Origin: Rhodobacter sp.
GTDB lineage: Bacteria; Pseudomonadota; Alphaproteobacteria; Rhodobacterales; Rhodobacteraceae
Length of the DNA stretch: 64,000 bases
Direction: 5' to 3'
Assembly (NCBI GenBank): GCA_027484145.1
Contig: JAIXUH010000002.1
Coordinates: 868,001-932,000, forward strand
Below the pieces are notes generated by a model. The model was given only the letters and a program-made list of their open reading frames with translations, made no database searches and was not told where the DNA came from. Numbering within the stretch: the first letter of the stretch is position 1; each line of letters begins with the position of its first letter. Made by a program: the position numbers and the translations under genes. Below, one piece after another: positions 24,518-34,137 of the stretch.

Positions 24518-25977
24518 GGGTTTGATCCTTTGGCAAAGCAGCGGGCAGGCAGCAGCAGCAGGGAAATCGGCCTGCCTTGGGCGAACCCCGGACCGGCAGT
24601 GAAATCATCGCGGGCCAAGGGCGGCGGCGTGCAGGGCGCAGGCTCTGCCAGCAGCACCACCGGGCCAGTTTCGGCAGCAGGATCAAAGCGGTGCGCCATA
24701 TCCCAATGGTGGCGCGGCGCGGTATCGACGGGGGCCGCCATCACCGCGATATCACTGGTGCGCCCGGTCCATGCCAGATCGGCCAGCAGCGCGCGGTCGC
24801 CGGACAGGATCACCCTCGCACCGGTCTGCCGGGCAAAATCGATGGCGCGCAGGCTGACCTCGGCATGACCCAGATAGCGATAGAGCATCCGCCGCCCATC
24901 GGGCAGAACCAAGTCGGTGCCCACCACCTTGACCACGGGCAGGCCAAGGCTGACTACCCCACCCAGCAGCAGCGATGCCAGCATGACGCGCGGGTGGTGA
25001 TCCAAGATCCACGCCGCCACGATCACACCCGCCACCACAAAACCCACACCCCAGTTGGCCAAAGCCCGCCCCGCCAAGGCCTGCACCACCACTACCGCCA
25101 GAATGGTGGCAGACCCGGCCATCAGGCCACGCAGGCCGTCGGGCAACTGGCGCAACCGCCACAGGGCCAGCAGCCAGACGGCAAAGACCATGGGCCCCGC
25201 CACAGCGAACTGTTCGGCCACAAAGCGCAGCGCCACCAGCAGGTGCAGGCTTGGCCCCGTCCACTGCGCGGTGGCCGCCAGATGGTCAAAAATCACGAAA
25301 TCCCGCTGGGTCAGCCAGACCGCATGCGGCACCAACCCCAGAACGCAGACCAACACCACCAGACCCAGCCTGTCGCGCGGCACCCGCCATGTCCGGTCGA
25401 CCAGTGCCGCCAGACACATGGCCCCGATGGCATAGATCATCGCATATTTGGCCAGCAGCCCAAGGGCCAGCACTGCGCCAAGGGCGACAGCCGCCCCCCG
25501 CCCGGCCCCGGCGGCCAGTTGGTGCTGCAGCAACAAGGCAAGCGCGATGCACAGCAAAAGGGGGGTATCGACGGTCATCAGCGCCGAACCAAGCGCCACC
25601 GAAGGCAAGGTGGCATAGGTCAGCGCTGCAAGCGCGGCCACCCGCTCCGGCAACAGACGGGCGGAAAGGATCAGCACCACCGTGGCGGTGGCCCCATGCA
25701 GCACCGGCGCCGCCAGACGCACGGAAAACACGCTGTCCGGCAGAACCGTGGTGACCGCCCCGATGATCCAGCCAATCAGCGGCGGTTTGGAATAGCCTCC
25801 AAGCGCAAAGGACTGGCCCCAGAACCAGTATTGCGCCTCATCGGTGGAAAGCTCGGTCGCGTCATGGGCCAGCCACACCACCCGCCAAAGGGTGATGGCG
25901 ACAATCCCCAAAAGGGCTGCCGCACGCCAGCCGATGACGGCATCAGGCCGCGCTGCCAAGCTGCCGCTTCTCGCCAT
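24514..25977 (-). CDS. RgtA/ArnT-like membrane glycosyltransferase
   Basis: A 487-residue membrane glycosyltransferase of the PMT-2/GT83 type. The first large periplasmic loop has the signature ELSTDEAQYWFWGQSFALGG followed by YSKPPLIGWIIG, as in lipid A galacturonosyl- and arabinosyl-transferases. There are about ten transmembrane segments and a soluble C-terminal domain. The donor should be a polyprenyl-phosphate sugar, probably made by the GT2 enzyme encoded upstream in the same block. Its start region overlaps the lipid-A N-domain gene by 35 bases. Confidence 0.86.
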   Translation of the reverse strand: MARSGSLAARPDAVIGWRAAALLGIVAITLWRVVWLAHDATELSTDEAQYWFWGQSFALGGYSKPPLIGWIIGAVTTVLPDSVFSVRLAAPVLHGATATVVLILSARLLPERVAALAALTYATLPSVALGSALMTVDTPLLLCIALALLLQHQLAAGAGRGAAVALGAVLALGLLAKYAMIYAIGAMCLAALVDRTWRVPRDRLGLVVLVCVLGLVPHAVWLTQRDFVIFDHLAATAQWTGPSLHLLVALRFVAEQFAVAGPMVFAVWLLALWRLRQLPDGLRGLMAGSATILAVVVVQALAGRALANWGVGFVVAGVIVAAWILDHHPRVMLASLLLGGVVSLGLPVVKVVGTDLVLPDGRRMLYRYLGHAEVSLRAIDFARQTGARVILSGDRALLADLAWTGRTSDIAVMAAPVDTAPRHHWDMAHRFDPAAETGPVVLLAEPAPCTPPPLARDDFTAGPGFAQGRPISLLLLPARCFAKGSNP

Positions 25978-26263
25978 GGATCAACCAAAGATTGCGGATG
26001 TAGATCACAAGGCCCGTGGATTGCCCGATGATGAACACCGGATCACGCCGCCACAGCGCATAGGAAAACAGCACCAACCCGCCAGCCAGCGAGAAATACC
26101 AAAATGCCAGCGGAATGACCGACCGCCGTTGCCGTTCGGACGCGACCCATTGCACGATGAACCGCATGGTGAATAGCAACTGGCCGGTCAGACCCACCAT
26201 CACCCAAGTAAACTCGGCCCAGTTCGCCACATGCAGCGCCGACCAGATTGCCTCTCGTGTCAT
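25943..26263 (-). CDS. Lipid-A-disaccharide synthase N-terminal domain membrane protein
   Basis: A 106-residue small membrane protein with three hydrophobic segments. It carries the LABN (lipid A biosynthesis N-terminal) domain pattern: VGLTGQLLFTMRFIVQWVASERQRRSVIPLAFWYFSLAGG. Family members lie next to GT2 and ArnT-like genes and are thought to help membrane handling of polyprenyl-linked sugars. ATG 26263 is chosen because it overlaps the stop of the GT2 gene by four bases; the frame stays open further upstream without family-like sequence. Confidence 0.85.
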   Translation of the reverse strand: MTREAIWSALHVANWAEFTWVMVGLTGQLLFTMRFIVQWVASERQRRSVIPLAFWYFSLAGGLVLFSYALWRRDPVFIIGQSTGLVIYIRNLWLIHGEKRQLGSAA

Positions 26264-27099
26264 GATGTCGCCTCTCTGCCGTGCACGTCCATCGTGTGCA
26301 ATTCCACAGGCTGCGCCCGCTTGCGCCGCCGGATCAGCCAAGCCACCCCGATCAGGTCAGACACGCCGACAATGGCCCGCTGAAGATTTCCATATTTGGA
26401 CCGCCCCGACAGGCGCGGCGCATGGGTCACGTCCACATGCGCCACCTGCCAGCCATCGCGCGCAAACAGCGCGGGCAAAAAGCGGTGCTGGTGGTTGAAG
26501 AACGGCAAGGCCAGATAGGCCGCCCGGTCAAAGGCCTTCAGGCCACAGCCGGTGTCGCGGGTGCCGTCGTTCAGCATCCTGCGGCGCAGCGCATTGGCAA
26601 AAGTCGATGCCATGCGCTTTGACCAAGTGTCACGGCGGCCCACGCGCTGCCCGGCCACAAGGGCAAGGCTGGTGCTGCGAAGGGGCGACAACAGCGGCGC
26701 CACAAGGGCAGGCAGGTTTTCAGGAGGGTTTTGTCCGTCGCCATCCAGCGTGCAGATGAGGGGTGCACGCGCGGCAAGCACACCGGAATGCACGGCCGCC
26801 GATTGTCCCGCCGCCGCGGCATGGCCCACCACCCGAAGTGCGGAGTATTGGCTGGCAAGCTGCAGCGACAGCGCACGAGTGCCATCGCGCGATCCGTCAT
26901 CAACCAGAATGACCTCGAACCGGGCAACAGGCGCAAGCGCGCGATAGATGCCCGCCACAAGCGCGGCAATATTGCCCTCTTCGTCATGCATCGGCACAAC
27001 CACGGAAATCTCGGGCGGCGTGGCCCCTGCTGCCTGTGGCGTCTGGGTCAGCCGCAGTGCGGCGTCCTGATCAAAACCGGAAGACAGCGAGACGAGCAT
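26260..27099 (-). CDS. GT2-family polyprenyl-phosphate glycosyltransferase
   Basis: A 279-residue GT-A-fold enzyme similar to ArnC/dolichyl-phosphate-mannose synthase. ISVVVPMHDEEGNIAALV starts the nucleotide-binding fold, VILVDDGSRDGT and CTLDGDGQNPPENLP give the metal site, and DTGCGLKAFDRAAYLALPFFNHQHRFLPAL and GRSKYGNLQRAI are typical of undecaprenyl-phosphate sugar synthases. Only a weak membrane segment is left at the C-terminus. It heads the reverse-strand envelope block and should supply the donor for the two ArnT-like enzymes. ATG 27099 is preferred over 27129. Confidence 0.85.
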   Translation of the reverse strand: MLVSLSSGFDQDAALRLTQTPQAAGATPPEISVVVPMHDEEGNIAALVAGIYRALAPVARFEVILVDDGSRDGTRALSLQLASQYSALRVVGHAAAAGQSAAVHSGVLAARAPLICTLDGDGQNPPENLPALVAPLLSPLRSTSLALVAGQRVGRRDTWSKRMASTFANALRRRMLNDGTRDTGCGLKAFDRAAYLALPFFNHQHRFLPALFARDGWQVAHVDVTHAPRLSGRSKYGNLQRAIVGVSDLIGVAWLIRRRKRAQPVELHTMDVHGREATS

Positions 27100-27303
27100 G
27101 TGGCGGGGCCTGATCCATCCCGGCGACACGCCGGTTGGTGCAGGCCTAGTCCCGAAAGATCACCGTTGCGTGACGCATGGGCGACAGTTCCGCATCATAG
27201 GCCGCCCTGTTGTGAAACGGCAAAGCTTTGCCGATGCGGCGGGCAGCGGGTCTGCCACCGGCCCCGATCACGAAAAATGGCGTCACCGCAGTGCCAAAGT
27301 GCA

Positions 27304-27332
27304 TTGACGCCCCCCCGCGAAGACCCTAATGA
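27304..27332 (+). promoter_or_regulatory. Probable tRNA-Cys promoter
   Basis: TTGACG at 27304-27309 and TAATGA at 27327-27332 are 17 bases apart, close to the sigma-70 ideal, and lie ten bases before the tRNA. The rest of the 27100-27341 gap holds no feature that I can support. Confidence 0.4.
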
Positions 27333-27341
27333 AACCGCGAC

Positions 27342-27415
27342 GGCGGGTGGGCAGGCAGGCTATGCACCGGATTGCAAATCCGTGAAGATCGGTTCGATTC
27401 CGATACCCGCCTCCA
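27342..27415 (+). tRNA. tRNA-Cys (GCA)
   Basis: A complete cloverleaf: acceptor GGCGGGT pairs with ACCCGCC, the anticodon loop in GGATTGCAAATCC gives GCA, the T loop is GGTTCGATTCC, the discriminator is T, and CCA is encoded in the genome. The total length is 74 bases. It stands alone between the GT2 gene and the chemoreceptor terminator. Confidence 0.95.
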
Positions 27416-27530
27416 GCATACCCCAACCTTGCGCTTTCCTTTTCGCAATCGGCCGTTCTAGCGGGTCCGTGCGGCGGATGGTTGTGCCGGGGCGGCCCAG
27501 GCATCTACATCATTCAACCGGAAAACGAAG

Positions 27531-27563
27531 ACGGCCCGCCCGTGATGTCACAGGGCGGGCCGT
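27531..27563 (-). terminator. Terminator of the chemoreceptor gene
   Basis: The perfect stem ACGGCCCGCCC/GGGCGGGCCGT (27531-27541 and 27553-27563), read on the reverse strand, is followed by a T-rich CTTCGTTTTC. It lies about 24 bases beyond the chemoreceptor stop. Confidence 0.8.
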
Positions 27564-27586
27564 ATTGGGATTGGGCGGTCAGGCGT

Positions 27587-29179
27587 TCAGGCGGCCTTGA
27601 GCAGGCGCAGGCGCGGGCGGGCATACTCGGGGGGCGCGACCTCTTCTTCGTCAACCTCGGCATAGCGCGCTACGCGGTCGGCGTTTGTCTGGAAGAACCC
27701 GATGGCCGATTGCAACTGTGCCGCCTGCCCCGATAGTTCGGTCGCCGCCGACGCCAGTTCCTCGGCCGCCGAAGAATTGGTCTGCGTCACCTTGTCTAGC
27801 GACTGGATCGACAGGCTGATCTGGCTGCTGCCGGTCGCCATTTCACGCGACGCCACGGTGATTTCCGACACCAGATCGGCCGTCCGTTCGATGCTGGGCA
27901 CAAGGGCTGCCAGCATCTCTCCGGCGCTGGAGGCCGTCCGCAAGGTGTTCGACGACAGCGCCGAGATTTCGGCCGCCGCGGTCTGGCTGCGTTCGGCCAG
28001 TTTGCGCACCTCGGCCGCCACCACCGCAAAGCCACGGCCATGTTCCCCGGCCCGCGCCGCCTCGACCGCCGCGTTCAGCGCCAGAAGATCGGTCTGCCGC
28101 GCAATTTCCTGCACGAACATGATCCGGTCGGCAATCTTTTGCATCGCCTGAACCGCATCGTTGACCGCCCCACCGGACGCAAGCGCATCCTTGGCCGACT
28201 TCAGGGCAATCCCTTCGGTCGTCGTGGCGTTTTCGGCGCTTTGCTTGATGCCAGCCGACATCTGTTCCACGGCCGATGAGACCTCTTCGGTGGCCGAGGC
28301 CTGTTCGGTCGCCCCTTCGGCAAGCGCTTCGGCGGTGGATGCCATCTGCAGGCTGCCCGCCGACACGTTGCGCACGGCCACCTCGACATTGCCCACCACG
28401 TCACGCAGACGCACCACCATCTGGTTTTGCGCCCGCATCAGGTCGGTCAACTCGTCATTGCCCCGCAGCGGCATGGTGTTGCGCAGATCGCCCGCCGCAA
28501 CCGCCGTGGCAAGCCCGATGGTGCTGTTCAATCCGCGTGACAGCGACCGGATGATCAGTGTCGCCGCTACGGCGGCAAGCGCGGCTGCAAAGGCCAGCAG
28601 CAGGATCAGGTTGCGCTGCGCAATCGCGACCAGTTCGCCTTCTTCGCTGGCTACAAGATCCATGTCCTCGACCAGATGTTCGCCCATGTCGGTCAGGCCG
28701 GCCTGCGACTCGGCGGTCAGATCGACACCTTCCGACAGCAGCAATGCATGCGACTGGTCCCGGGCGCCCTGCGTCTCAAGGGTCAGGATACGGTCTTCGA
28801 CATCATTCAGCTCACGCATGACCTTCAGATGCACATCAAGCTTTTCAAGGTCTTCCTTGTCACCCGTCACACGCAGGCGTTCCACAAGCGCGGCAATCTT
28901 GCTGTCCTTGTCCGCCAGCTTGTCACGATACCGTGCCACCCGGCCCGGCTCTTCAATCGGCGGAGGAATCAGCGCATCCCGCGTCAGGATGCGCTTTTCC
29001 AGTTCCATGATCTGCATGTGCTGCAGGTTCAGAACCTCGCGCACGTTTTCCTCGACAACACGCTCGAACGCGGCCTGCGACTGGCGCAGTTCGCGCACCG
29101 CGACAAGAACCGCAGCGACCATCAGTATGATGACGCCGGCGAACGTCGCAGCTAGCTTGATCTTCAACGTCAATCTCAT
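27587..29179 (-). CDS. Methyl-accepting chemotaxis protein
   Basis: A 530-residue chemoreceptor. TM1 is at about residues 8-30 ([21 protein letters not shown]) and a helical periplasmic sensor of about 160 residues with coiled-coil character follows. TM2 is [21 protein letters not shown], then a HAMP domain and the signalling domain with the highly conserved hairpin tip ([46 protein letters not shown]). No CheR-tethering pentapeptide is seen at the C-terminus. GGAAAGAGAGAG precedes ATG 29179. The ligand is unknown and no che genes are nearby. Confidence 0.92.
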   Translation of the reverse strand: MRLTLKIKLAATFAGVIILMVAAVLVAVRELRQSQAAFERVVEENVREVLNLQHMQIMELEKRILTRDALIPPPIEEPGRVARYRDKLADKDSKIAALVERLRVTGDKEDLEKLDVHLKVMRELNDVEDRILTLETQGARDQSHALLLSEGVDLTAESQAGLTDMGEHLVEDMDLVASEEGELVAIAQRNLILLLAFAAALAAVAATLIIRSLSRGLNSTIGLATAVAAGDLRNTMPLRGNDELTDLMRAQNQMVVRLRDVVGNVEVAVRNVSAGSLQMASTAEALAEGATEQASATEEVSSAVEQMSAGIKQSAENATTTEGIALKSAKDALASGGAVNDAVQAMQKIADRIMFVQEIARQTDLLALNAAVEAARAGEHGRGFAVVAAEVRKLAERSQTAAAEISALSSNTLRTASSAGEMLAALVPSIERTADLVSEITVASREMATGSSQISLSIQSLDKVTQTNSSAAEELASAATELSGQAAQLQSAIGFFQTNADRVARYAEVDEEEVAPPEYARPRLRLLKAA

Positions 29180-29618
29180 GGTCTCTCTCTTTCCTTTCAA
29201 GCCCAGTTCCGCAGGGCCCGCACCGGGCCGCAAAAGGCGAAAGAGGGCGGCATCCCAAAAACGGGCAGCCGACTATCACAAGGGGGCAAACAGCGGCCTG
29301 TCCTGCCGCTGTCGTCCCCACCCACCCCCAGGGCGGTCCGGCATCGCCGGATCAGCCACTGGCCTTTGTTCCTGCGCCCATGGCGCCGGGTGCGGCAAAA
29401 GCCACCCATGGCGCCATCGGCTGTGCTTGGGCTTCGGCCTGTTGCCTTGTTTCCACAAAGGGTGACAAAAGCGCATCATCAAGGCCGCTGCTGGGTCACA
29501 GCTTTGCAAAGGGCATGCCACCCAAAGCAGGATAGGGCTGACAAAGGTCAGCCCTATCCTGCACCATAGGTCATTGATCCGTTCGGTTAGGCTGTTGTCC
29601 CTGACCTGCTGGAAAGGG
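29180..29618. other. Intergenic region without a recognisable gene
   Basis: These 439 bases separate the chemoreceptor start from the tdh stop. Open frames here lack coding character. I see the direct repeat CCCATGGCGCC at 29377-29387 and 29405-29415 (28-base period), which may belong to the chemoreceptor promoter region, and the long hairpin listed separately. Confidence 0.6.
29527..29562. repeat. Perfect 16-base stem hairpin downstream of tdh
   Basis: Arms GCAGGATAGGGCTGAC (29527-29542) and its exact complement (29547-29562) flank the tetraloop AAAG. Read on the reverse strand it lies 57 bases after the tdh stop, but only a short GCTTTGGG follows, so it is not a textbook terminator. It could be a factor-assisted terminator, an RNA-stabilising end or a dispersed palindromic element. 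Confidence 0.65.
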
Positions 29619-30644
29619 TCAGCCCCAATCCAGCACCACCTTGCCCGATTGCCCCGACCGCATCGCGGCAAAGCCGTCCTCAAACCGGTCAACGCCCATG
29701 CGATGGGTAATCACCCCCCGCACATCCAGCCCGTTTTCCAGCATGGCGATCATCTTGTACCAAGTCTCAAAGATCTCGCGGCCATAGACACCCTTGATGG
29801 TGATCGCCTTGAACACGATGCGGCTCCAGTCCACTGGCGATTTGCCCGGCGGAATGCCCAGCATGGCAATGCGCCCGCCCATCGTCATCGCCTCGACCAT
29901 CTGGTCCAGCGCCCGCTGGTTGCCCGACATCTCCATCCCGACGTCAAAGCCCTGCTTCATTTTCAGCCGTGGGAAGCAGTCACGCAACTCCTCGCGCGCC
30001 ACGTTCACCGGCACCACATCCGCCACCCGCGCCGCCAGATCCAGCCGCGCCTGATTGACGTCGGTGATCACCACATGGCGCGCGCCCACATGCCGCGCCA
30101 CCGCCGCCGCCATGATGCCGATGGGCCCCGCCCCGGTGATCAGCACATCCTCACCCACCAGATCGAACGACAGCGCGGTGTGCACCGCATTGCCCAAGGG
30201 ATCAAGGATCGCCCCGATCTCATCATCCACCGCGTCGGGCAAGGGCACCACGTTGAAGGCAGGCAATCGCAGGTATTCGGCAAAGGCACCCGGCTCATTC
30301 ACGCCAATCCCGCGCGTGGCCGGGTCAAGGTGGAACTTGCCCGCCCGGCTTTGCCGGCTGGTGCGGCCAATCAGATGCCCCTCGCCCGAACAGCGCTGCC
30401 CCACCGCCAGATCGCGCACATCGCGCCCCAAGGCCACGATCTCGCCCGCAAATTCATGCCCGGTGACCAGTGGCACCGGCACCGTGGCCTGCGCCCAGTC
30501 ATCCCAGTTCCAGATATGCACATCCGTGCCGCAGATGCCCGTCTTGCGGATGCGGATCAGCACATCCTCGGGGCCAATCTCGGGCACCGGGCGCTCCTCC
30601 ATCCACAGCCCCGGCTCCGCCTTGGCCTTGACCAGCGCCTTCAT
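29619..30644 (-). CDS. tdh: L-threonine 3-dehydrogenase
   Basis: A 341-residue zinc-dependent MDR dehydrogenase. The catalytic zinc ligand is in [15 protein letters not shown] and the GHEF motif is in [14 protein letters not shown]. The NAD-binding [20 protein letters not shown] and the threonine-dehydrogenase-specific [15 protein letters not shown] and [14 protein letters not shown] are also present. The structural-zinc lobe is partly divergent ([22 protein letters not shown]): the usual four cysteines are not evident. It oxidises threonine to 2-amino-3-oxobutyrate for the coupled kbl product. It overlaps the kbl stop by four bases. Confidence 0.93.
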   Translation of the reverse strand: MKALVKAKAEPGLWMEERPVPEIGPEDVLIRIRKTGICGTDVHIWNWDDWAQATVPVPLVTGHEFAGEIVALGRDVRDLAVGQRCSGEGHLIGRTSRQSRAGKFHLDPATRGIGVNEPGAFAEYLRLPAFNVVPLPDAVDDEIGAILDPLGNAVHTALSFDLVGEDVLITGAGPIGIMAAAVARHVGARHVVITDVNQARLDLAARVADVVPVNVAREELRDCFPRLKMKQGFDVGMEMSGNQRALDQMVEAMTMGGRIAMLGIPPGKSPVDWSRIVFKAITIKGVYGREIFETWYKMIAMLENGLDVRGVITHRMGVDRFEDGFAAMRSGQSGKVVLDWG

Positions 30645-31834
30645 GCCAACACCCCCACCGCACGCCCGGTCCCGGCAAAGGCCTCAAGCGCAAAATCCAG
30701 ATCATCCCGCGTCAACGCCGCATTCATCTGCGTCCGGATCCGCGCCTTGCCCCGTGGCACCACCGGGAAAAAGAACCCCGCCACATGCACCCCCCGCTGC
30801 GCCAGTTCCCGCGCCATCGCTTGCGCCAGCGGGGCCTCATCCACCATCACCGGCACAATCGGGTGCGCGCCCGGCAACAGCCGGAACCCCGCCGCTTCCA
30901 GCCCCGCCCGCCAATACCGCGCGTTGTCAAACAGCTGCGCGCGCAGATCATCCGCGCCCTCGACAATATCCAGCGCGGCAAGCGCGGCCCCCACCACCGC
31001 CGGCGGCAAGGCGTTGGAAAACAGATAGGGCCGCGCCCTTTGCCGCAAGAGATCAATCACCACCTGCGGCCCCGCAACATAGCCACCCAGCGCGCCGCCA
31101 AGGGCCTTGCCCAAGGTCCCGGTCAACAGATCCACGCTCACCCCGAAATGCGCGGGTGTCCCGCGCCCCTGCGGCCCCATGAACCCCGTCGCATGGCAAT
31201 CATCCACCAGCACCATCGCGCCATAGGCATCGGCCAGCGCCCGGATCTCGGGCAGTTTGGCCAGATAGCCATCCATGGAAAACACGCCATCCGTGGCAAT
31301 CAGGATGAACCGCGCGCCCCCGTCGCGCGCCGCGCGCAACTGTGCCTCCAGATCATCCATGTCCGCATTGGCATAGCGAAAGCGCCGCGCCTTGCACAGC
31401 CGGATGCCGTCGATGATCGAGGCATGGTTCAGACTGTCCGAAATCACCGCATCCTCCGGCCCCAACAACGGCTCGAACACCCCGCCATTGGCATCAAAAC
31501 AGGCCGCGAACAGGATGGAATCCTCCATCCCCAAGAATTCCGCCAACCGCGCCTCCAGCCTGCGGTGGCTGGTCTCGGTCCCGCAGATGAACCGCACGCT
31601 CGCCATCCCATAGCCATCTGCATCCATCGCCGCCTTCGCCGCCGCAATCAGGCGCGCATCATCAGCCAGACCCAGATAGTTGTTGGCGCAAAGGTTCAGC
31701 ATCCGCCGCCCCTCCATCTCCACATGCGCGCCTTGCGGCCCGCTGATCTGGCGCTCGCGCTTCATCAGCCCTTCCGCCTCAATGCCGCGCAGCGTCTCCG
31801 CCAGATGCACTAGAAATGCCGCTCTATCCGCCAT
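30641..31834 (-). CDS. kbl: 2-amino-3-ketobutyrate CoA ligase (glycine C-acetyltransferase)
   Basis: A 397-residue PLP enzyme of the alpha-oxoamine synthase family. It has [67 protein letters not shown] and the PLP lysine in [21 protein letters not shown]. It cleaves 2-amino-3-ketobutyrate with CoA into glycine and acetyl-CoA. ATG 31834 ([18 protein letters not shown]) matches the family start. It is directly coupled to tdh, and a cupin regulator with the same orientation lies upstream. Confidence 0.95.
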   Translation of the reverse strand: MADRAAFLVHLAETLRGIEAEGLMKRERQISGPQGAHVEMEGRRMLNLCANNYLGLADDARLIAAAKAAMDADGYGMASVRFICGTETSHRRLEARLAEFLGMEDSILFAACFDANGGVFEPLLGPEDAVISDSLNHASIIDGIRLCKARRFRYANADMDDLEAQLRAARDGGARFILIATDGVFSMDGYLAKLPEIRALADAYGAMVLVDDCHATGFMGPQGRGTPAHFGVSVDLLTGTLGKALGGALGGYVAGPQVVIDLLRQRARPYLFSNALPPAVVGAALAALDIVEGADDLRAQLFDNARYWRAGLEAAGFRLLPGAHPIVPVMVDEAPLAQAMARELAQRGVHVAGFFFPVVPRGKARIRTQMNAALTRDDLDFALEAFAGTGRAVGVLA

Positions 31835-31930
31835 GACAGATTCCCTTCCGCTATCACGCACAGTATCGCAGGCCGCAAAGCTTCCGTCAACATCACGGAC
31901 GATTATCCGTCATCGCGGAAATCCTGCAGC

Positions 31931-31983
31931 TTCCCCTTCTCCAAATATCCTCGGGGGGTGCGGGGGGCAGACAGCCCCCCGCG
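31931..31983. repeat. Rhodobacteraceae-type intergenic hairpin repeat, copy 1
   Basis: A C-rich leader, CCAAATATCC (31941-31950), a G tract and then the perfect hairpin GCGGGGGGC (31960-31968) and GCCCCCCGC (31974-31982). Copy 2 is at 38881-38930 with the same leader. From family knowledge this element is widespread between Rhodobacteraceae genes and probably acts as a terminator for the regulator gene here. Confidence 0.7.
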
Positions 31984-31991
31984 TGCTCCGC

Positions 31992-32546
31992 TTAACTGCC
32001 CTGCACAATCAGGATCGCCCGCGCCGCGCCAACTGCCCGGATCTCGTGCCCCCGGTCGGCGGCATAGCGCGCCACATCCCCCGGCCCCAGATCCTCGGCC
32101 TCATCGCCCGACCGCACGGTGACCTGCCCTTCCAGCACCGTCAGATGCTCGCGGCAACCTGCGCTATGCGCGTCTGACACCAGCGCCGCTCCGGCGGCAA
32201 AGGTCAGATCATAGACCTCATGTTCCCCTACGGCTTCGGCGGGGGAAAGGATGCGGATGCGCACTCCCGGCGCGCGCTGCATCACGGGTGCGGCCCCGGC
32301 GCGGGTCACCTCGATGCCCGGTGCGGGCCGCCCTTCCAGCAAGCCCGCAAAATCCACCTGCAGGGCTTGCGTCAGGTTCCACAGGATGGCCACGGTGGGC
32401 GAGGACTCGCCCCGCTCAATCTGGCTGACCATCGACCGGCTGACACCTGACAGCTTGGCCACCGCATCCAGCGACAGGCCACGCGCCTTGCGCGCCTCGC
32501 GCAGGCTGGCGGCCAGACGGTCGTGAATGTCGGATCTCGGGTTCAT
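31992..32546 (-). CDS. XRE-cupin transcriptional regulator
   Basis: A 184-residue two-domain regulator. The N-terminal XRE helix-turn-helix is at about residues 10-65 (SLREARKARGLSLDAVAKLSGVSRSMVSQIERGESSPTV). The C-terminal cupin fold holds AGCREHLTVLEGQVTVRSGDEAEDLGPGD. Such proteins sense small metabolites and often control amino-acid catabolism. It lies upstream of kbl-tdh on the same strand and is the obvious candidate to control them, but a hairpin repeat separates the genes, so cotranscription is doubtful. ATG 32546 is preferred over 32582. Confidence 0.85.
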   Translation of the reverse strand: MNPRSDIHDRLAASLREARKARGLSLDAVAKLSGVSRSMVSQIERGESSPTVAILWNLTQALQVDFAGLLEGRPAPGIEVTRAGAAPVMQRAPGVRIRILSPAEAVGEHEVYDLTFAAGAALVSDAHSAGCREHLTVLEGQVTVRSGDEAEDLGPGDVARYAADRGHEIRAVGAARAILIVQGS

Positions 32547-32582
32547 GCGGTCAGACTGCCCCCGGATGCGCCCCGTCGTCAA

Positions 32583-34061
32583 TCAGGTGCCGCAAAAGGT
32601 GATGTAATCGCCAAAACCCTGTGGTGCGGGCAGGCTGAAGGGTTCGCGCGCGCCGTCGCGGTAGGGGTCGGTCACCTCGGCCAACAGCGCCCGGAACGGG
32701 GCGATGTCGCCGTCCTCCTGCGCAGCCGTCAGTGCCGCCTCGACCAGATGGTTGCGCGGAATCACCGCCGGGTTGACCGCCCGCATCAGCACAGCCGCCT
32801 CCGGGGCCAGCCGCGCGCGCCAGCGGGGCAACCATTCCGCCATCGCGGTGAAATCTGCAAACAGCGGGCGCAAGCTGCTGTCATCCCCCGCCGCCGCATC
32901 GGCAAGGCGGCGGAAGGTTAGCGTCCAGTCGGCCCCCTGCCCCGCCATCGCGACCAACAACGCATCGGCCAGATCGCCATCGCCCGCATCTGCACCCGCC
33001 AGCCCCAGTTTCGCGCGCATCAACGCGACCCAGGCCTCGCGATACCGCCCCGCGATCCCACCAAGGGCTGTGTTCAGCACGGCAACCGCCGCCTCCTGAT
33101 CCTCGCCCATCAGCGGCAGCAGTGCTTCGGCCAGACGGGCCAGATTCCAGCCCAAAATCAACGGCTGGTTGGCATAGGCATAGCGCCCCTGCCGGTCGAT
33201 CGACGAAAACACCGTCCCCGGCGCATAGCCTTCCATAAAGGCGCAGGGGCCATAGTCGATGGTTTCCCCCGACAGCGCCATGTTGTCGGTGTTCATCACA
33301 CCATGCACAAAGCCAAGGCCCATCCAATGCGCAATCAGCCGCGCCTGCCGGTCGATCACCCGGTCAAGGAACGCCAGATACCGCCCGTCTTGCCCCGCCA
33401 GATCGGGGTCATGCCGCGCAATCGCGTATTCGGCCAGCGCGCGCAGCTTTTCGACCTCGCCCCGCGCGGCAAAGAATTGAAAACTGCCGACGCGGATGTG
33501 GCTGGCCGCCACCCGCGCCACCACCGCGCCCGGCAGACGGCCCGCCTCGCGCCAGATATCCTCGCCCGTCAGCGCCACGGCAAGACTGCGCGTCGTGGGC
33601 ACGCCAAGGGCCGCCATTGCCTCGGAAATCAGGTATTCGCGCAGCATCGGCCCTAGCGCGGCCTTGCCATCGCCCCCACGCGAAAACGGCGTGCGGCCCG
33701 ACCCCTTCAGTTGCAGATCGCGGCGCGCCCCATCCGGCCCGATGAATTCACCCAGCAGATGCGCACGGCCATCCCCCAGTTGCGGCGAGAACCCGCCAAA
33801 CTGATGCCCGGCATAGGCCAGCGCAATCGGCTCGGCCCCCGGCGGCAGGCTGCCCCCGGCAAACCAGCCTGGGTTGGCGGCCAGAACATCGGCATCAAGG
33901 CCCAGTTCCGCCGCCAGGGCATGGTTCAGCACCACAATCTGTGGCTGCGGGGCCGCGTCAGGTGGCAAGGGCAGGAAACTGCCCGGCAGGCTGCGCGCCC
34001 ACGAGTTGTCAAAGCGGAATCCGGCTTCCTGCGGTGCGGCCATGGCACTTTGATCCGTCAT
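32583..34061 (-). CDS. selO: SelO/YdiU family protein adenylyltransferase
   Basis: A 492-residue pseudokinase-fold protein. The conserved blocks are AYAGHQFGGFSPQLGDGRAHLLGE, LQLKGSGRTPFSRGGDGKAALGPMLREYLISEAM, ALGVPTTRSLAV, HGVMNTDNMALSGETIDYGPCAFMEGY and a C-terminal YITFCGT. SelO proteins transfer AMP to protein hydroxyls in a redox-responsive way. GAGGAAAC precedes ATG 34061, better than 34082. It is 36 bases upstream of the XRE-cupin gene on the same strand, so a joint transcript is possible. Confidence 0.93.
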   Translation of the reverse strand: MTDQSAMAAPQEAGFRFDNSWARSLPGSFLPLPPDAAPQPQIVVLNHALAAELGLDADVLAANPGWFAGGSLPPGAEPIALAYAGHQFGGFSPQLGDGRAHLLGEFIGPDGARRDLQLKGSGRTPFSRGGDGKAALGPMLREYLISEAMAALGVPTTRSLAVALTGEDIWREAGRLPGAVVARVAASHIRVGSFQFFAARGEVEKLRALAEYAIARHDPDLAGQDGRYLAFLDRVIDRQARLIAHWMGLGFVHGVMNTDNMALSGETIDYGPCAFMEGYAPGTVFSSIDRQGRYAYANQPLILGWNLARLAEALLPLMGEDQEAAVAVLNTALGGIAGRYREAWVALMRAKLGLAGADAGDGDLADALLVAMAGQGADWTLTFRRLADAAAGDDSSLRPLFADFTAMAEWLPRWRARLAPEAAVLMRAVNPAVIPRNHLVEAALTAAQEDGDIAPFRALLAEVTDPYRDGAREPFSLPAPQGFGDYITFCGT

Positions 34062-34137
34062 GTTTCCTCGCGCGCTGAACATCCCCTTCAGGATATGACG
34101 TCAGACCGCGCGGCGAACAAGCCCGCCTGATGCGCCC

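Noticed and set aside
23828-26031. Long forward open frames rich in His, Gln and Arg opposite the membrane protein genes
   Set aside because: They mirror genes with clear membrane and catalytic motifs on the reverse strand and show the His/Gln/Arg composition of GC-rich antisense frames.
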